A stretch of DNA of 64,000 nucleotides. Origin: Pseudomonas sp. PB120 (GTDB lineage: Bacteria; Pseudomonadota; Gammaproteobacteria; Pseudomonadales; Pseudomonadaceae). The stretch lies in NCBI RefSeq assembly GCF_009761815.1, contig NZ_RWIN01000045.1, forward strand, positions 1 to 64,000, in the 5' to 3' direction. Made by a program: the position numbers and the translations under genes. The notes beneath the pieces are model-generated. The model saw only the letters and a program-made list of their open reading frames with translations. It searched no databases and had not been told where the DNA came from. Of this stretch, positions 46,623 to 58,178 are shown one piece after another (positions within the stretch are counted from its first letter, which is position 1; the number at the start of each line of letters is the position of its first letter).

Positions 46623-48026
46623 ATGTCGACAGAAAAGATTTCTGTCCACGGCAGTTGGGCAAGCCGCTGGGTCTTCATCCTCGCCGCGACCGGTTCGGCC
46701 GTGGGGCTGGGTAGCATCTGGAAGTTCCCCTACATGGTCGGCGTTTACGGCGGCGGCGCGTTTGTGCTGATGTTCCTGGTCTGTATCGCGCTGATTGGCG
46801 TGCCGGTCATGCTGGCGGAAACCCTGATTGGCCGCCGCGCCCGGCAAAGCCCGGCCAACGCCTTGAAGGTGCTGGCGCTGGAGGCGGGGCATTCGGCGAA
46901 GTGGTCCTGGGGCGCATTTGCCGGAATGATTACGGCGTTGCTGATCCTCTCTTTTTATAGTGTGGTCGGAGGCTGGTCGCTGGATTACATCATCGACATG
47001 GGGCGCGGCGACTTTCAGGGGGCAACGCCTGAGCAGGTCAACGCGTACTTTGGCAATGTGATTGGCGATCCATGGCGAATGACACTCTGGCACACAATTT
47101 TTATGCTGCTGTCCGCTGTCGTCATCGCCCGGGGCGTGGTTGCCGGCCTTGAGCGCAGCCTGCGCATCATGATGCCGCTGCTGTTTGTAATGATCCTGGT
47201 GTTGCTGGGCTACAGCATGACCACCGGCCATTTCATGGATGGCGTGCATTTCATGTTCGACTTCCGTCCGGAAAAAGTACTCGACGGCCTCCTGCCCGCC
47301 ATGGGGCATGCGTTCTTCTCCCTGAGCGTAGGGGTCGGCTCGATCATGATCTACGGCGCTTATATGCCCAAGCATTCGTCGATTTCCGGCACGGTGGTCG
47401 GTGTCGCGTTGCTCGATACCTTTGTTTCGCTGGTGGCCGGGCTGGCATTGTTTCCGATTGTGTTCGCTGCCGGTCTGGACCCCAGCGAAGGCCCGGGCCT
47501 GATGTTTGTTACCTTGCCCTTTGCCTTTGGCAGCGTGGCGTTCGGCCAGCTGATGGGTGTGGTGTTCTTTGTATTGGTAGCGATTGCGGCCTGGAGTTCG
47601 GCGATTTCATTGCTTGAGCCGATGGTGGCTTATCTGGTGGAACGGACGAAAACCAGCCGCGCCTGGATCACTTCCTGGCTGGCATTCATTTGCTGGTTTG
47701 TCGGTCTGGGCACTGTGTTTTCCTTCAATATCGGGAAGGAAGCCAAGTTCTTCGTGAACGAAGGCGGGGTATTCCACCTCTACCAATGGGGTGCAAGCAG
47801 TGGCCTGCACTTCTTTGGGTTGATCGACTTCTTTACCTCGCGAATCATGTTGCCACTCGGTGGTTTGTGTTTCGTGATGTTTGCCGGCTGGGTGATGGGC
47901 CGTGAAACGGTACGCGACGAATTGTCGATCCGCAGCCCGTTGTTATTCACCCTGTCCCTGTTTTTGATGCGCTATGTGGCGCCCATTGGCATTCTCGTAG
48001 TGTTTGCCACCCAGCTGTGGAAGTGA
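46623..48026 (+). CDS. Sodium-dependent neurotransmitter:sodium symporter family transporter
   Basis: A 467-residue NSS/SNF permease. SRWVFILAATGSAVGLGSIW, then KFPYMVGVYGGGAF is the family signature in TM1 (the unwound region with Na+ and substrate sites). About 11 hydrophobic segments, one fewer than LeuT-like 12, as in many bacterial members. The start at 46623 (MSTEKISVHG) is preferred to the frame from 46572. Probably imports an amino acid; substrate unknown. The ratA gene follows by 7 bp. Confidence 0.92.
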   Translation: MSTEKISVHGSWASRWVFILAATGSAVGLGSIWKFPYMVGVYGGGAFVLMFLVCIALIGVPVMLAETLIGRRARQSPANALKVLALEAGHSAKWSWGAFAGMITALLILSFYSVVGGWSLDYIIDMGRGDFQGATPEQVNAYFGNVIGDPWRMTLWHTIFMLLSAVVIARGVVAGLERSLRIMMPLLFVMILVLLGYSMTTGHFMDGVHFMFDFRPEKVLDGLLPAMGHAFFSLSVGVGSIMIYGAYMPKHSSISGTVVGVALLDTFVSLVAGLALFPIVFAAGLDPSEGPGLMFVTLPFAFGSVAFGQLMGVVFFVLVAIAAWSSAISLLEPMVAYLVERTKTSRAWITSWLAFICWFVGLGTVFSFNIGKEAKFFVNEGGVFHLYQWGASSGLHFFGLIDFFTSRIMLPLGGLCFVMFAGWVMGRETVRDELSIRSPLLFTLSLFLMRYVAPIGILVVFATQLWK

Positions 48027-48033
48027 CGCTGAC

Positions 48034-48468
48034 ATGACGACACACATTCAACGTTCTGCCTTGCTGCCGTATCCGGCACAAGCGCTGTATGACCTGGTCA
48101 ATGATGTGGCGCGCTACCCGGAGTTTCTTCCGTGGTGCGCCTCGGCCGAGGTACTGGAAAGCTCTCCCGAGCACATGCGCGCAAGCGTTGGCGTGGCCAA
48201 GGGTGGTCTCAGCCAGCATTTCGTGACCCGCAATACGCTGGTTCCGGGGCAATCGATCGAAATGAACCTCGAGGAAGGCCCGTTTACACAGCTGCATGGC
48301 ATCTGGGTGTTCAAGGCGTTGACCGACAAGGCCTGCAAGATCAGCCTGGACCTGTCCTTCGATTACGCCGGGCCGATTATTCGCGCGACATTGGGGCCAT
48401 TGTTCAATCAGGCGGCTAATACACTGGTCGATGCATTCTGCCAGCGCGCCAAGCAAATACATGGTTGA
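48034..48468 (+). CDS. ratA: RatA-like START-domain protein (Coq10/ribosome-association toxin family)
   Basis: A 144-residue polyketide cyclase/START domain. LLPYPAQALYDLVNDVARYP is the family N-terminus, EFLPWCASAEVLE follows, and GPLFNQAANTLVDAFCQRA the C-terminal helix. In E. coli RatA blocks 70S association; the same family is Coq10-like and may bind ubiquinone. Overlaps the rnfH start by 8 bp, the conserved pair next to smpB in proteobacteria. Confidence 0.93.
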   Translation: MTTHIQRSALLPYPAQALYDLVNDVARYPEFLPWCASAEVLESSPEHMRASVGVAKGGLSQHFVTRNTLVPGQSIEMNLEEGPFTQLHGIWVFKALTDKACKISLDLSFDYAGPIIRATLGPLFNQAANTLVDAFCQRAKQIHG

Positions 48469-48763
48469 GGTCGAGGTGGTGTATGCCGCCGTGGATCGTC
48501 AGGCGCTTCTTCGTGTGGTGGTGCCGGCGGGAACAACAGTGCGGGCTGCTTTGCAGGCATCGGGAGTGGGGCAAGCGTTCCCTGAGCTGGATCTGGCCGG
48601 TTGTCCTGTGGGGATATTCGGCAAGGTGGTAGTCGATCCGGATACTCGCGAGGTTCAGCCCGGGGATCGTATCGAGATCTACCGGCCGCTGCTGGCTGAT
48701 CCGAAAGAGGTTCGCCGGCTGCGCGCCGCCAAGGCTGCCGAGGCGAAAGCGCGGAATCAATAA
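48461..48763 (+). CDS. rnfH: RnfH family ubiquitin-like protein
   Basis: A 100-residue beta-grasp protein. VEVEVVYAAVDRQALLRVVV starts the fold and GDRIEIYRPLLADPKEVRRL is the C-terminal signature. Start ATG at 48461 (MVEVEVVYA) overlaps ratA by 8 bp. Often called RatB, but toxicity is not established. A terminator follows at 48785. Confidence 0.93.
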   Translation: MVEVEVVYAAVDRQALLRVVVPAGTTVRAALQASGVGQAFPELDLAGCPVGIFGKVVVDPDTREVQPGDRIEIYRPLLADPKEVRRLRAAKAAEAKARNQ

Positions 48764-48784
48764 GGCGATTAAATGCCAGACAAT

Positions 48785-48811
48785 AAAAAACCCGGACATG
48801 CCGGGTTTTTT
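48785..48811. terminator. Bidirectional terminator between rnfH and bamE
   Basis: ACCCGG-ACATG-CCGGGT stem with six A before and six T after; serves the convergent rnfH (plus) and bamE (minus) genes. Confidence 0.93.
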
Positions 48812-48824
48812 ATTGCGTCGCAAA

Positions 48825-49352
48825 TTATTGCGGCGAGGTTTCCAGAGGTTCTGGAGTCGGGACTGGAACGGTTTCTACGCCGTCGACGTCCTTCTGAATC
48901 TGATCCAGCAACGAGCCTGGCTTGACCGGTTTTTCCGGTTTCGGCTTCTCGACGTTTTCTGCCGGTGCAGCGACTTGCGTGCCGCTGTCCTTGCCGAGAA
49001 TGGCTTCGTCGCGGCTCACGCCTGGCATGAAATCGCCAGAGAGGCTGACAAGCTGATCATTTGGGTTGAAGATAACGCTAATGCGTTCCTGTTGGCGTTC
49101 ACCGCCACCGGGTTGCAGGCTGTACAGATAATCCCAGCGATCGGCATGGAACGTGTCGGTCAGCAGAGGGTTACCCATGATAAACCGTACTTGCTTGCGG
49201 GTCATTCCCGGGCGTAACTGGTCTATCATGTCCTGCGTGACGACATTGCCCTGCTGGATGTCGATTTTGTAAACCCCGGGGAATGAACAACCGGCGAGTG
49301 CGAGCAGTCCCACAAAGGTGAAACTGGTTAGCAAGAGCTTGGTGTTTTGCAT
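48825..49352 (-). CDS. bamE: Outer-membrane assembly lipoprotein BamE (OmlA/SmpA)
   Basis: A 175-residue lipoprotein of the BAM complex. The lipobox is LALAGC with Cys22; mature [20 protein letters not shown], then [19 protein letters not shown] and RWDYLYSL are family signatures. It has a Pro/Glu-rich C-terminal tail (about 130-175) longer than in E. coli BamE, as in other pseudomonads. It is divergent from fur with 97 bp between; omlA-fur divergence is conserved in Pseudomonas. Confidence 0.95.
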   Translation of the reverse strand: MQNTKLLLTSFTFVGLLALAGCSFPGVYKIDIQQGNVVTQDMIDQLRPGMTRKQVRFIMGNPLLTDTFHADRWDYLYSLQPGGGERQQERISVIFNPNDQLVSLSGDFMPGVSRDEAILGKDSGTQVAAPAENVEKPKPEKPVKPGSLLDQIQKDVDGVETVPVPTPEPLETSPQ

Positions 49353-49449
49353 CGGTGGGCGACTTCCACTATCTTGGCTGGGACAACGTAAACGCCGATC
49401 ATACCCGCATTAAGAGAAGCTGCGAAGCAGCATCGCGAGAAAGCTGACC

Positions 49450-49854
49450 ATGGTTGAAAATAGCGAACTACGCAAAGCCGGCCTCAAAGTGACCCTTCCA
49501 CGGGTCAAAATTCTGCAAATGCTCGATTCCGCCGAGCAACGCCACATGAGTGCCGAGGATGTTTACAAGGCGCTGATGGAGGCTGGTGAGGACGTCGGTC
49601 TGGCCACGGTTTACCGTGTTCTGACCCAGTTCGAGGCAGCTGGCCTTGTGGTGCGGCATAACTTCGACGGAGGCCATGCGGTCTTCGAGCTGGACGACGG
49701 CAAGCATCACGACCATATGGTCAACGTCGAAACCAGTGAAGTGATCGAATTCTTCGACGAAGAAATCGAGCGCCTGCAGAAAGCCATCGTCGATAAGTAT
49801 GGTTTCGAGATGGTTGACCACAACCTTGTGCTGTACGTACGCAAGAAAAAGTAA
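49450..49854 (+). CDS. fur: Ferric uptake regulator Fur
   Basis: A 134-residue metalloregulator. The winged helix covers 1-82 with LATVYRVLTQFEAAGLV; H32, E80, H89 and neighbouring HHDH (86-89) are metal ligands. The CxxC structural zinc motif of E. coli Fur is absent, as in P. aeruginosa Fur. It represses iron uptake genes with Fe2+ bound. Divergent from bamE. Confidence 0.97.
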   Translation: MVENSELRKAGLKVTLPRVKILQMLDSAEQRHMSAEDVYKALMEAGEDVGLATVYRVLTQFEAAGLVVRHNFDGGHAVFELDDGKHHDHMVNVETSEVIEFFDEEIERLQKAIVDKYGFEMVDHNLVLYVRKKK

Positions 49855-49888
49855 GCATGTCGCGCGAACTCAAGGTTCGCGAAACGAA

Positions 49889-49920
49889 CGAAGGCGACCC
49901 TAGGGTCGCCTTCGTGCTTT
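49889..49920. terminator. Terminator between fur and recN
   Basis: CGAAGGCGACCC and GGGTCGCCTTCG form a 12-bp stem around TA, followed by TGCTTT. It lies between convergent fur and recN and can serve either strand. Confidence 0.85.
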
Positions 49921-49929
49921 CTGCCATTC

Positions 49930-51603
49930 CTAGATTTTTGCGGTGACGACCATTTTCCTTGCGTGAGCCAGGGATTCCTTGGTCAGGTCAATGCCTCCGA
50001 GCATCCGTGCCACTTCCTCGACTCGATCATTCTTGCTCAGCTTGGACACCGCCGTGTGCGTCGCATCCTCTCCTCGCACTTTGTGCACGAATAAATGCTG
50101 ATGCCCTTGCGCCGCCACTTGCGGCAAGTGAGTGACCGTCAGCACCTGCCCGCGTTCCCCTAGGCGGCGCAGCAACTGCCCGACAATCTCGGCGGTCGGA
50201 CCGCCAATACCCACGTCCACTTCGTCGAATACCAGCGTCGGCACGCGTGAGGTCTGTGCGGTAATCACCTGGATCGCGAGGCTGATCCGCGACAGCTCAC
50301 CGCCCGAGGCCACTTTGGCCAGTGCTTTCAAAGGCTGACCCGGGTTGGCGCTTACCAGCAGTTCTACCTGTTCAAGCCCGTTAGGCAGCAATTCGTCGCT
50401 GCCGTTGGGGCGCAATTCAATAGTGAAACGGCCGCCAGGCATCCCGAGTCGCTGGATTTCCTGCTCCACCGCACTGGCCAGGCTGTTTGATGCCTGATGA
50501 CGCAAATCGCTCAGCTCTCGAGCCTTCTCCTGATAATGACGAGCATAGGAGGACAGTTCATCGCTCAGGCGCTCGATGGATTCATCGTTGGCATTCAGGG
50601 TTTCGATTTCATCCAGCAGGCGCTGCTGCAGCTCCGCCACTTCGGTCGGCTGGATGCGGTGTTTGCGCGCCATGGTGTAGATCGCGTCGAGGCGTTCTTC
50701 CAGGTACTGCAGGCGTGCTGGATCGGCGTCAAAGTTATCGAGGAAGCGATTCAGCTCGCCCACCGCTTCTTCAACCTGGATCTGTGCACTGGTCAGCAAG
50801 CTGCTGGCTTCACCCAATGCTCCAATGGAGTTGTTCACGCTGGACAGGCGATTGAGGCTGGCGGTCAGGGCGTTCAAGACATTACCGGAATCACTTTCGC
50901 TGCATTGCTCCACCACTTGCCGGCAAATACCCAGCAGGGTTTCCGCGTTGGTCAGGTTCTTGTGTTCCTGCTCCAGCTGCTCCAGTTCGTTATCACCGAG
51001 ACCGAGGTTTTCCAGCTCTTCAAGTTGATAGCTGAGCAGCTGGTGACGGGCACGCTGTTCATCGCCGGAGTTGGAGAGGCGCTCCAGCTCCTGGCGGGTC
51101 TGGCGCCAGCGTTGGGCGGCCAGGTGCACCTGACGGGCAAGATCGGTGGCGCCGGCGTACTCATCGAGCAGTCGGCGGTGGGTGTCGGTCTTGAGCAGGG
51201 ATTGGTGTTCATGCTGGCTGTGGATGTCGATCAGCAATTCGCCCAAGGCCTTGAGATCGCCCAGCGGGCAGGGCGTGCCATTGATATAGCCGCGCGAGCG
51301 TCCCTCGGCGGTGATCACCCGGCGCAGGATGCACGGGCCGTCGCTTTCGAGATCGCGCTCGGCCAGCCAGGCGCTGGCCTCCGGAATGTCGACCAGGTCG
51401 AAAGTTGCCAGGATATCGGCCTTGTCGGCGCCGGGGCGGACCACGCCGCTGTCGGCGCGATCGCCCAGGGTCAGGCCGAGGGCGTCGAGCATAATCGACT
51501 TGCCGGCGCCGGTTTCCCCTGTGATCACGCTCATCCCGCGATCAAGTTCGAGATCGAGATGTTCAACGATTGCGTAGTTATGTACGGACAGGTGCACCAG
51601 CAT
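49930..51603 (-). CDS. recN: DNA repair protein RecN
   Basis: A 557-residue SMC-like ATPase in double-strand-break repair. Walker A is GETGAGKS at residues 30-37, the coiled-coil arms run from about 160 to 360, the signature motif is SGGELSR, and Walker B is LVFDEVDVGIGG. The last residues are MVVTAKI. Divergent from grpE. In many bacteria recN is SOS-controlled, but no clear LexA box (CTGT-N8-ACAG) was seen, other than a weak match in the 51600-51720 gap. Confidence 0.95.
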   Translation of the reverse strand: MLVHLSVHNYAIVEHLDLELDRGMSVITGETGAGKSIMLDALGLTLGDRADSGVVRPGADKADILATFDLVDIPEASAWLAERDLESDGPCILRRVITAEGRSRGYINGTPCPLGDLKALGELLIDIHSQHEHQSLLKTDTHRRLLDEYAGATDLARQVHLAAQRWRQTRQELERLSNSGDEQRARHQLLSYQLEELENLGLGDNELEQLEQEHKNLTNAETLLGICRQVVEQCSESDSGNVLNALTASLNRLSSVNNSIGALGEASSLLTSAQIQVEEAVGELNRFLDNFDADPARLQYLEERLDAIYTMARKHRIQPTEVAELQQRLLDEIETLNANDESIERLSDELSSYARHYQEKARELSDLRHQASNSLASAVEQEIQRLGMPGGRFTIELRPNGSDELLPNGLEQVELLVSANPGQPLKALAKVASGGELSRISLAIQVITAQTSRVPTLVFDEVDVGIGGPTAEIVGQLLRRLGERGQVLTVTHLPQVAAQGHQHLFVHKVRGEDATHTAVSKLSKNDRVEEVARMLGGIDLTKESLAHARKMVVTAKI

Positions 51604-51762
51604 AAAGGCCGCTCCCAGGCATTAGGTCTGGTTATTTATACAGTGTTTTATTTGTGACTGACAATGCCCCTGCCCAGGTCGATTTGCCTGGCCTGACGAA
51701 ATGCCTGTTACATCGCGTCATGACAATGCAGCGTTTTTTGTAGGGTTAATCGCAAACCGCCC

Positions 51763-51790
51763 CTTGAAGCTGATTTTTGCGGCCCCATAT
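51763..51790 (+). promoter_or_regulatory. Sigma32-type heat-shock promoter of grpE
   Basis: CTTGAA (51763-51768), a 14-bp spacer and CCCCATAT (51783-51790) match the sigma32 consensus CTTGAAA-N11-16-CCCCATNT. It is 53 bp upstream of the grpE start. Confidence 0.85.
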
Positions 51791-51843
51791 AGCTGGGCAG
51801 ACGCGCGAGTTGAGCTCGCGGACGATATTGAAAGGAGAAATCT

Positions 51844-52410
51844 ATGGCTGACGAACAGACAGTGGATACGCAAAATCAAGATGCCAACCAGGGCTCCGCG
51901 GCTTCGGGTGAAGACCTGGCGGCTCGTGTACAAGTGCTCGAAGAGCAACTGGCAGGCGCGCAGGATCAGGCTTTGCGTGTTGCCGCCGATCTGCAGAACG
52001 TCCGCCGTCGCGCTGAGCAGGATGTAGAAAAGGCTCACAAATTCGCTCTGGAAAAATTTGCCGGTGATCTGCTGCCGATCATCGACAGCCTTGAGCGTGG
52101 TCTGGAGTTGTCCAACCCGGACGACGAAAGCATCCGCCCAATGCGCGAAGGCATCGAACTGACCCTGAAAATGTTCCAGGACACCCTGAAGCGTTATCAG
52201 CTGGAAGCGATCGATCCGCACGGCGAACCGTTCAACGCAGTCCTGCATCAGGCAATGGCCATGCAGGAAAGCGCCGACGTCGAGCCGAACAGCGTGCTCA
52301 AGGTGTTCCAGAAGGGCTACCAGCTCAATGGTCGCCTGCTGCGCCCGGCCATGGTCGTGGTCAGCAAGGCCCCGGCGCCAGTTTCGCCTTCGATTGACGA
52401 GCAGGCTTGA
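51844..52410 (+). CDS. grpE: Nucleotide exchange factor GrpE
   Basis: A 188-residue DnaK cochaperone. The N-terminal coiled coil is rich in Gln/Glu/Ala ([20 protein letters not shown]), then [20 protein letters not shown] and the C-terminal beta-domain [18 protein letters not shown]. It starts behind a sigma32 promoter and an AAGGAGAAA-type ribosome-binding site and precedes dnaK by 102 bp. Confidence 0.96.
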   Translation: MADEQTVDTQNQDANQGSAASGEDLAARVQVLEEQLAGAQDQALRVAADLQNVRRRAEQDVEKAHKFALEKFAGDLLPIIDSLERGLELSNPDDESIRPMREGIELTLKMFQDTLKRYQLEAIDPHGEPFNAVLHQAMAMQESADVEPNSVLKVFQKGYQLNGRLLRPAMVVVSKAPAPVSPSIDEQA

Positions 52411-52512
52411 AATTGGCCGCAAGGCCCCCATTTATAAGTCAAGCGTTTAAGTGCTACCGCAGTCAGCCACCACTGCTGCGGCAACCAAATCCAAAGTTTC
52501 GGGAGAGTGAAC

Positions 52513-54429
<1,917 letters not shown>

Positions 54430-54483
54430 GTTGTTGGTCGCCCGGTTGACTGCCTTGCGGCGGTGACTGGTAGGATGTCGCCG

Positions 54484-54503
54484 CGCGGGAGCTTGCTCCC
54501 GCG
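54484..54503. repeat. REP-like hairpin between dnaK and dnaJ
   Basis: CGCGGGAGC-TT-GCTCCCGCG, a perfect 9-bp stem with a 2-base centre, in the 295-bp gap. The core GGGAGCTTGCTCCC is the same as in the REPIN at 45893. It may mark a processing or attenuation point between dnaK and dnaJ. Confidence 0.7.
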
Positions 54504-54724
54504 TTGGCGTGTCTGGAGCACGCGAATTTTTACAGCATGCGACAGCGTTCGTGTGCTGCTGGTATGGCCGAAGATGCTCCTGCTTTTCGAGCCGAAAGTA
54601 CCGTACCGAATCAAAGACCAGGATCGTTGAATTGACGTGAGTTGGGTCCGGGCCTGTATTGGGGCTCAACGAGTTTGGCGGGGCTCAGGAGAGTCTTGCC
54701 GAACGTCCTCAAGAGAAAAGACTT

Positions 54725-55849
54725 ATGGCAAAGCGTGACTATTACGAAGTGTTGGGTGTTGAGCGTGGCTCAAGCGAAGCGGACCTGAAAAAGGCCTACC
54801 GTCGCCTGGCGATGAAGCACCACCCGGACCGTAATCCCGATGACAAAGCGTCGGAAGAGATGTTCAAGGAGGCCAACGAGGCCTACGAAGTGCTGTCCGA
54901 TTCCAGCAAGCGCGCGGCGTACGACCAATACGGTCATGCCGGCGTCGACCCAAGCATGGGTGGCGGCGGTGCCGGGTTTGGCGGTCAGAATTTCTCCGAC
55001 ATCTTTGGCGATGTCTTCAGTGATTTCTTCGGCGGTGGTCGCGGTGGTTCTCGTGGCGGCGCCCAGCGCGGCAGTGACCTGCGTTACACCCTGGAACTGA
55101 ATCTGGAAGAAGCGGTGCGCGGCACGACCGTGAATATCCGCGTTCCGACACTGGTCAACTGCAAGCCGTGCGATGGCTCGGGCGCCAAGAAAGGCTCGTC
55201 GCCGATCACTTGCACGACCTGCGGCGGTATCGGTCAGGTCCGGATGCAGCAAGGTTTCTTCTCGGTGCAACAGACTTGCCCACGCTGCCATGGCCAGGGC
55301 AAGGTCATTTCTGATCCGTGCACCTCGTGCAATGGCGAAGGCCGGGTCGAAGAGTACAAAACCCTTTCCGTGAAAGTGCCGGCCGGTGTTGATACCGGTG
55401 ACCGCATTCGCCTGTCGGGCGAAGGCGAGGCGGGCGCTCAGGGTGGGCCGACTGGCGATCTGTATGTGGTGATCAACGTGCGCGAGCACGCGATCTTCCA
55501 GCGCGATGGCAAGCACCTGTTCTGTGAAGTGCCAATCAGCTTCGTCGATGCGGCGCTGGGTGGTGAGCTGGAGATCCCGACCCTCGATGGTCGCGTCAAA
55601 CTGAAGATCCCTGAAGGCACTCAGACCGGCAAGCAGTTCCGTGTTCGCGGCAAAGGCGTTGCGCCTGTGCGTGGCGGCGGTGCTGGTGACTTGATGTGCC
55701 GTGTGGCGGTCGAAACTCCGGTCAACCTGGGTCGTCGTCAGCGCGAATTGCTGGAAGAGTTCCGCAGCTCGTTGGCAGACGACAACAGTCATTCCCCGAA
55801 AACCACCGGTTGGTTCGAAGGCGTGAAGCGCTTCTTCGGCGATCTGTAA
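54725..55849 (+). CDS. dnaJ: Co-chaperone DnaJ
   Basis: A 374-residue Hsp40. The J-domain is residues 1-70 with HPD in KHHPDRNP; then a Gly/Phe region; four zinc-finger repeats [24 protein letters not shown] and CTSCNGEG; and the C-terminal substrate domain. Start ATG at 54725 ([11 protein letters not shown]) is used. It stimulates DnaK ATPase. Confidence 0.97.
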   Translation: MAKRDYYEVLGVERGSSEADLKKAYRRLAMKHHPDRNPDDKASEEMFKEANEAYEVLSDSSKRAAYDQYGHAGVDPSMGGGGAGFGGQNFSDIFGDVFSDFFGGGRGGSRGGAQRGSDLRYTLELNLEEAVRGTTVNIRVPTLVNCKPCDGSGAKKGSSPITCTTCGGIGQVRMQQGFFSVQQTCPRCHGQGKVISDPCTSCNGEGRVEEYKTLSVKVPAGVDTGDRIRLSGEGEAGAQGGPTGDLYVVINVREHAIFQRDGKHLFCEVPISFVDAALGGELEIPTLDGRVKLKIPEGTQTGKQFRVRGKGVAPVRGGGAGDLMCRVAVETPVNLGRRQRELLEEFRSSLADDNSHSPKTTGWFEGVKRFFGDL

Positions 55850-56665
<816 letters not shown>

Positions 56666-56676
56666 GAAACAGCCGA

Positions 56677-56712
56677 AACCGGGTTTCAACATTGCGTTTG
56701 AGCCCGGTTTTG
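56677..56712 (+). terminator. Probable terminator after dapB
   Basis: AACCGGG (56677-56683) pairs with CCCGGTT (56703-56709), a 19-base loop that can itself pair in part, followed by TTGTT. Weak T-tract. Confidence 0.55.
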
Positions 56713-56842
56713 TTACGCCAAGCGACGTCCTGTCGCATTCTCCAGCCTTTAGGGCTCATTGGCGGTAGACCAAAAAGGCCTTTTTCTGTAAGCTACAGCT
56801 TTAGTGTGTTCACTAAAAGCGCGCAGAATAATTCAGTGAATG

Positions 56843-56880
56843 AGCGGGGTGACGTGTCCATACGTCACTCCGCTTTTTTA
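56843..56880 (+). promoter_or_regulatory. Terminator/attenuator hairpin in the carAB leader
   Basis: AGCGGGGTGACGT (56843-56855) pairs with ACGTCACTCCGCT (56862-56874), 13 pairs with one G-U, followed by TTTTTT. It lies 44 bp upstream of the carA start, so it can end transcription in the leader. Attenuation of carA has been described in P. aeruginosa; this hairpin is the obvious candidate here. Confidence 0.75.
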
Positions 56881-56923
56881 CACCTGCGATCGCCCTTTCA
56901 GGCTTTATTTACGGGAGGTCTTC

Positions 56924-58060
56924 TTGACTAAGCCAGCCATACTCGCCCTTGCTGATGGCAGCATTTTTCGCGGCGAAGCAATTGGAGCCGACGGTCAAAC
57001 CGTTGGAGAGGTGGTGTTCAACACCGCCATGACCGGCTATCAGGAAATCCTTACCGATCCTTCCTACGCCCAACAGATCGTTACCCTGACTTACCCGCAC
57101 ATCGGCAACACCGGCACCACGCCGGAAGACGCCGAGTCCGACCGCGTATGGTCCGCCGGCCTGGTCATCCGTGACCTGCCCCTGGTTGCGAGCAACTGGC
57201 GTAACACGATGTCCCTGTCCGACTACCTCAAAGCCAACAACGTTGTGGCCATTGCCGGTATCGACACCCGCCGCCTGACACGCATCCTGCGTGAGAAAGG
57301 CGCACAGAACGGCTGCATCATGGCCGGTGACAACATCTCCGAAGAAGCCGCCATCGCCGCCGCCCAGGGTTTCCCGGGCCTCAAAGGCATGGACCTGGCA
57401 AAAGTCGTCAGCACTAAAGAGCAATACGAGTGGCGCTCGACTGTCTGGGACCTGAAAACCGACAGCCACGCGACCATCGAAGCCTCCGAGCTGCCGTACC
57501 ACGTGGTTGCCTACGACTACGGCGTCAAGCTGAACATCCTGCGCATGCTGGTCGAGCGCGGTTGCCGCGTGACCGTGGTGCCGGCACAGACGCCAGCCGC
57601 CGATGTGCTGGCGATGAAGCCGGACGGTGTGTTCCTGTCCAACGGCCCTGGTGATCCGGAGCCTTGCGACTACGCGATTCAGGCGATCAAGGACGTGCTG
57701 GAAACCGAGGTCCCGGTGTTCGGCATCTGCCTCGGTCACCAACTGCTGGCCCTGGCTTCCGGCGCCAAGACCCTGAAAATGGGCCACGGCCACCACGGTG
57801 CCAACCACCCGGTCCAGGACCTGGACAGCGGTGTGGTGATGATCACCAGCCAGAACCACGGTTTTGCGGTAGACGAAACCACCTTGCCTGCCAACGTTCG
57901 TGCGATTCACAAATCGCTGTTCGACGGCACCCTGCAAGGCATCGAGCGTACCGACAAGAGCGCCTTCAGCTTCCAGGGTCACCCGGAAGCCAGCCCTGGC
58001 CCGAACGACGTAGCGCCATTGTTTGATCGCTTCATCAACGAGATGGCCAAGCGACGCTGA
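56924..58060 (+). CDS. carA: Carbamoyl-phosphate synthase small subunit, TTG start
   Basis: A 378-residue glutaminase subunit. [20 protein letters not shown] is the N-terminal part after the start; the class I amidotransferase domain has [15 protein letters not shown] with the Cys nucleophile, and the HPEASPGP catalytic His. The TTG at 56924 follows GGGAGG and gives the length of P. aeruginosa CarA (378); an in-frame ATG at 56840 lies in the attenuator hairpin and is rejected. Supplies ammonia to CarB for arginine and pyrimidine synthesis. Confidence 0.96.
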   Translation: MTKPAILALADGSIFRGEAIGADGQTVGEVVFNTAMTGYQEILTDPSYAQQIVTLTYPHIGNTGTTPEDAESDRVWSAGLVIRDLPLVASNWRNTMSLSDYLKANNVVAIAGIDTRRLTRILREKGAQNGCIMAGDNISEEAAIAAAQGFPGLKGMDLAKVVSTKEQYEWRSTVWDLKTDSHATIEASELPYHVVAYDYGVKLNILRMLVERGCRVTVVPAQTPAADVLAMKPDGVFLSNGPGDPEPCDYAIQAIKDVLETEVPVFGICLGHQLLALASGAKTLKMGHGHHGANHPVQDLDSGVVMITSQNHGFAVDETTLPANVRAIHKSLFDGTLQGIERTDKSAFSFQGHPEASPGPNDVAPLFDRFINEMAKRR

Positions 58061-58178
58061 TCGCTCGCCTTGATGCAGCAAAGCTTGAGGGCGGTCCCGA
58101 CACCGGCGGCCCCCTCAAGGCTTCAAAGATTGAACAAGACGGCTTGCCGACTGACCTGCGGATTTGAGTGACAAACCC

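Noticed and set aside
51604..51762. A LexA box upstream of recN.
   Set aside because: No CTGT-N8-ACAG with acceptable fit was found; CAGTGTTTTATTTGTGACTG-like bases near 51640 match only in part.
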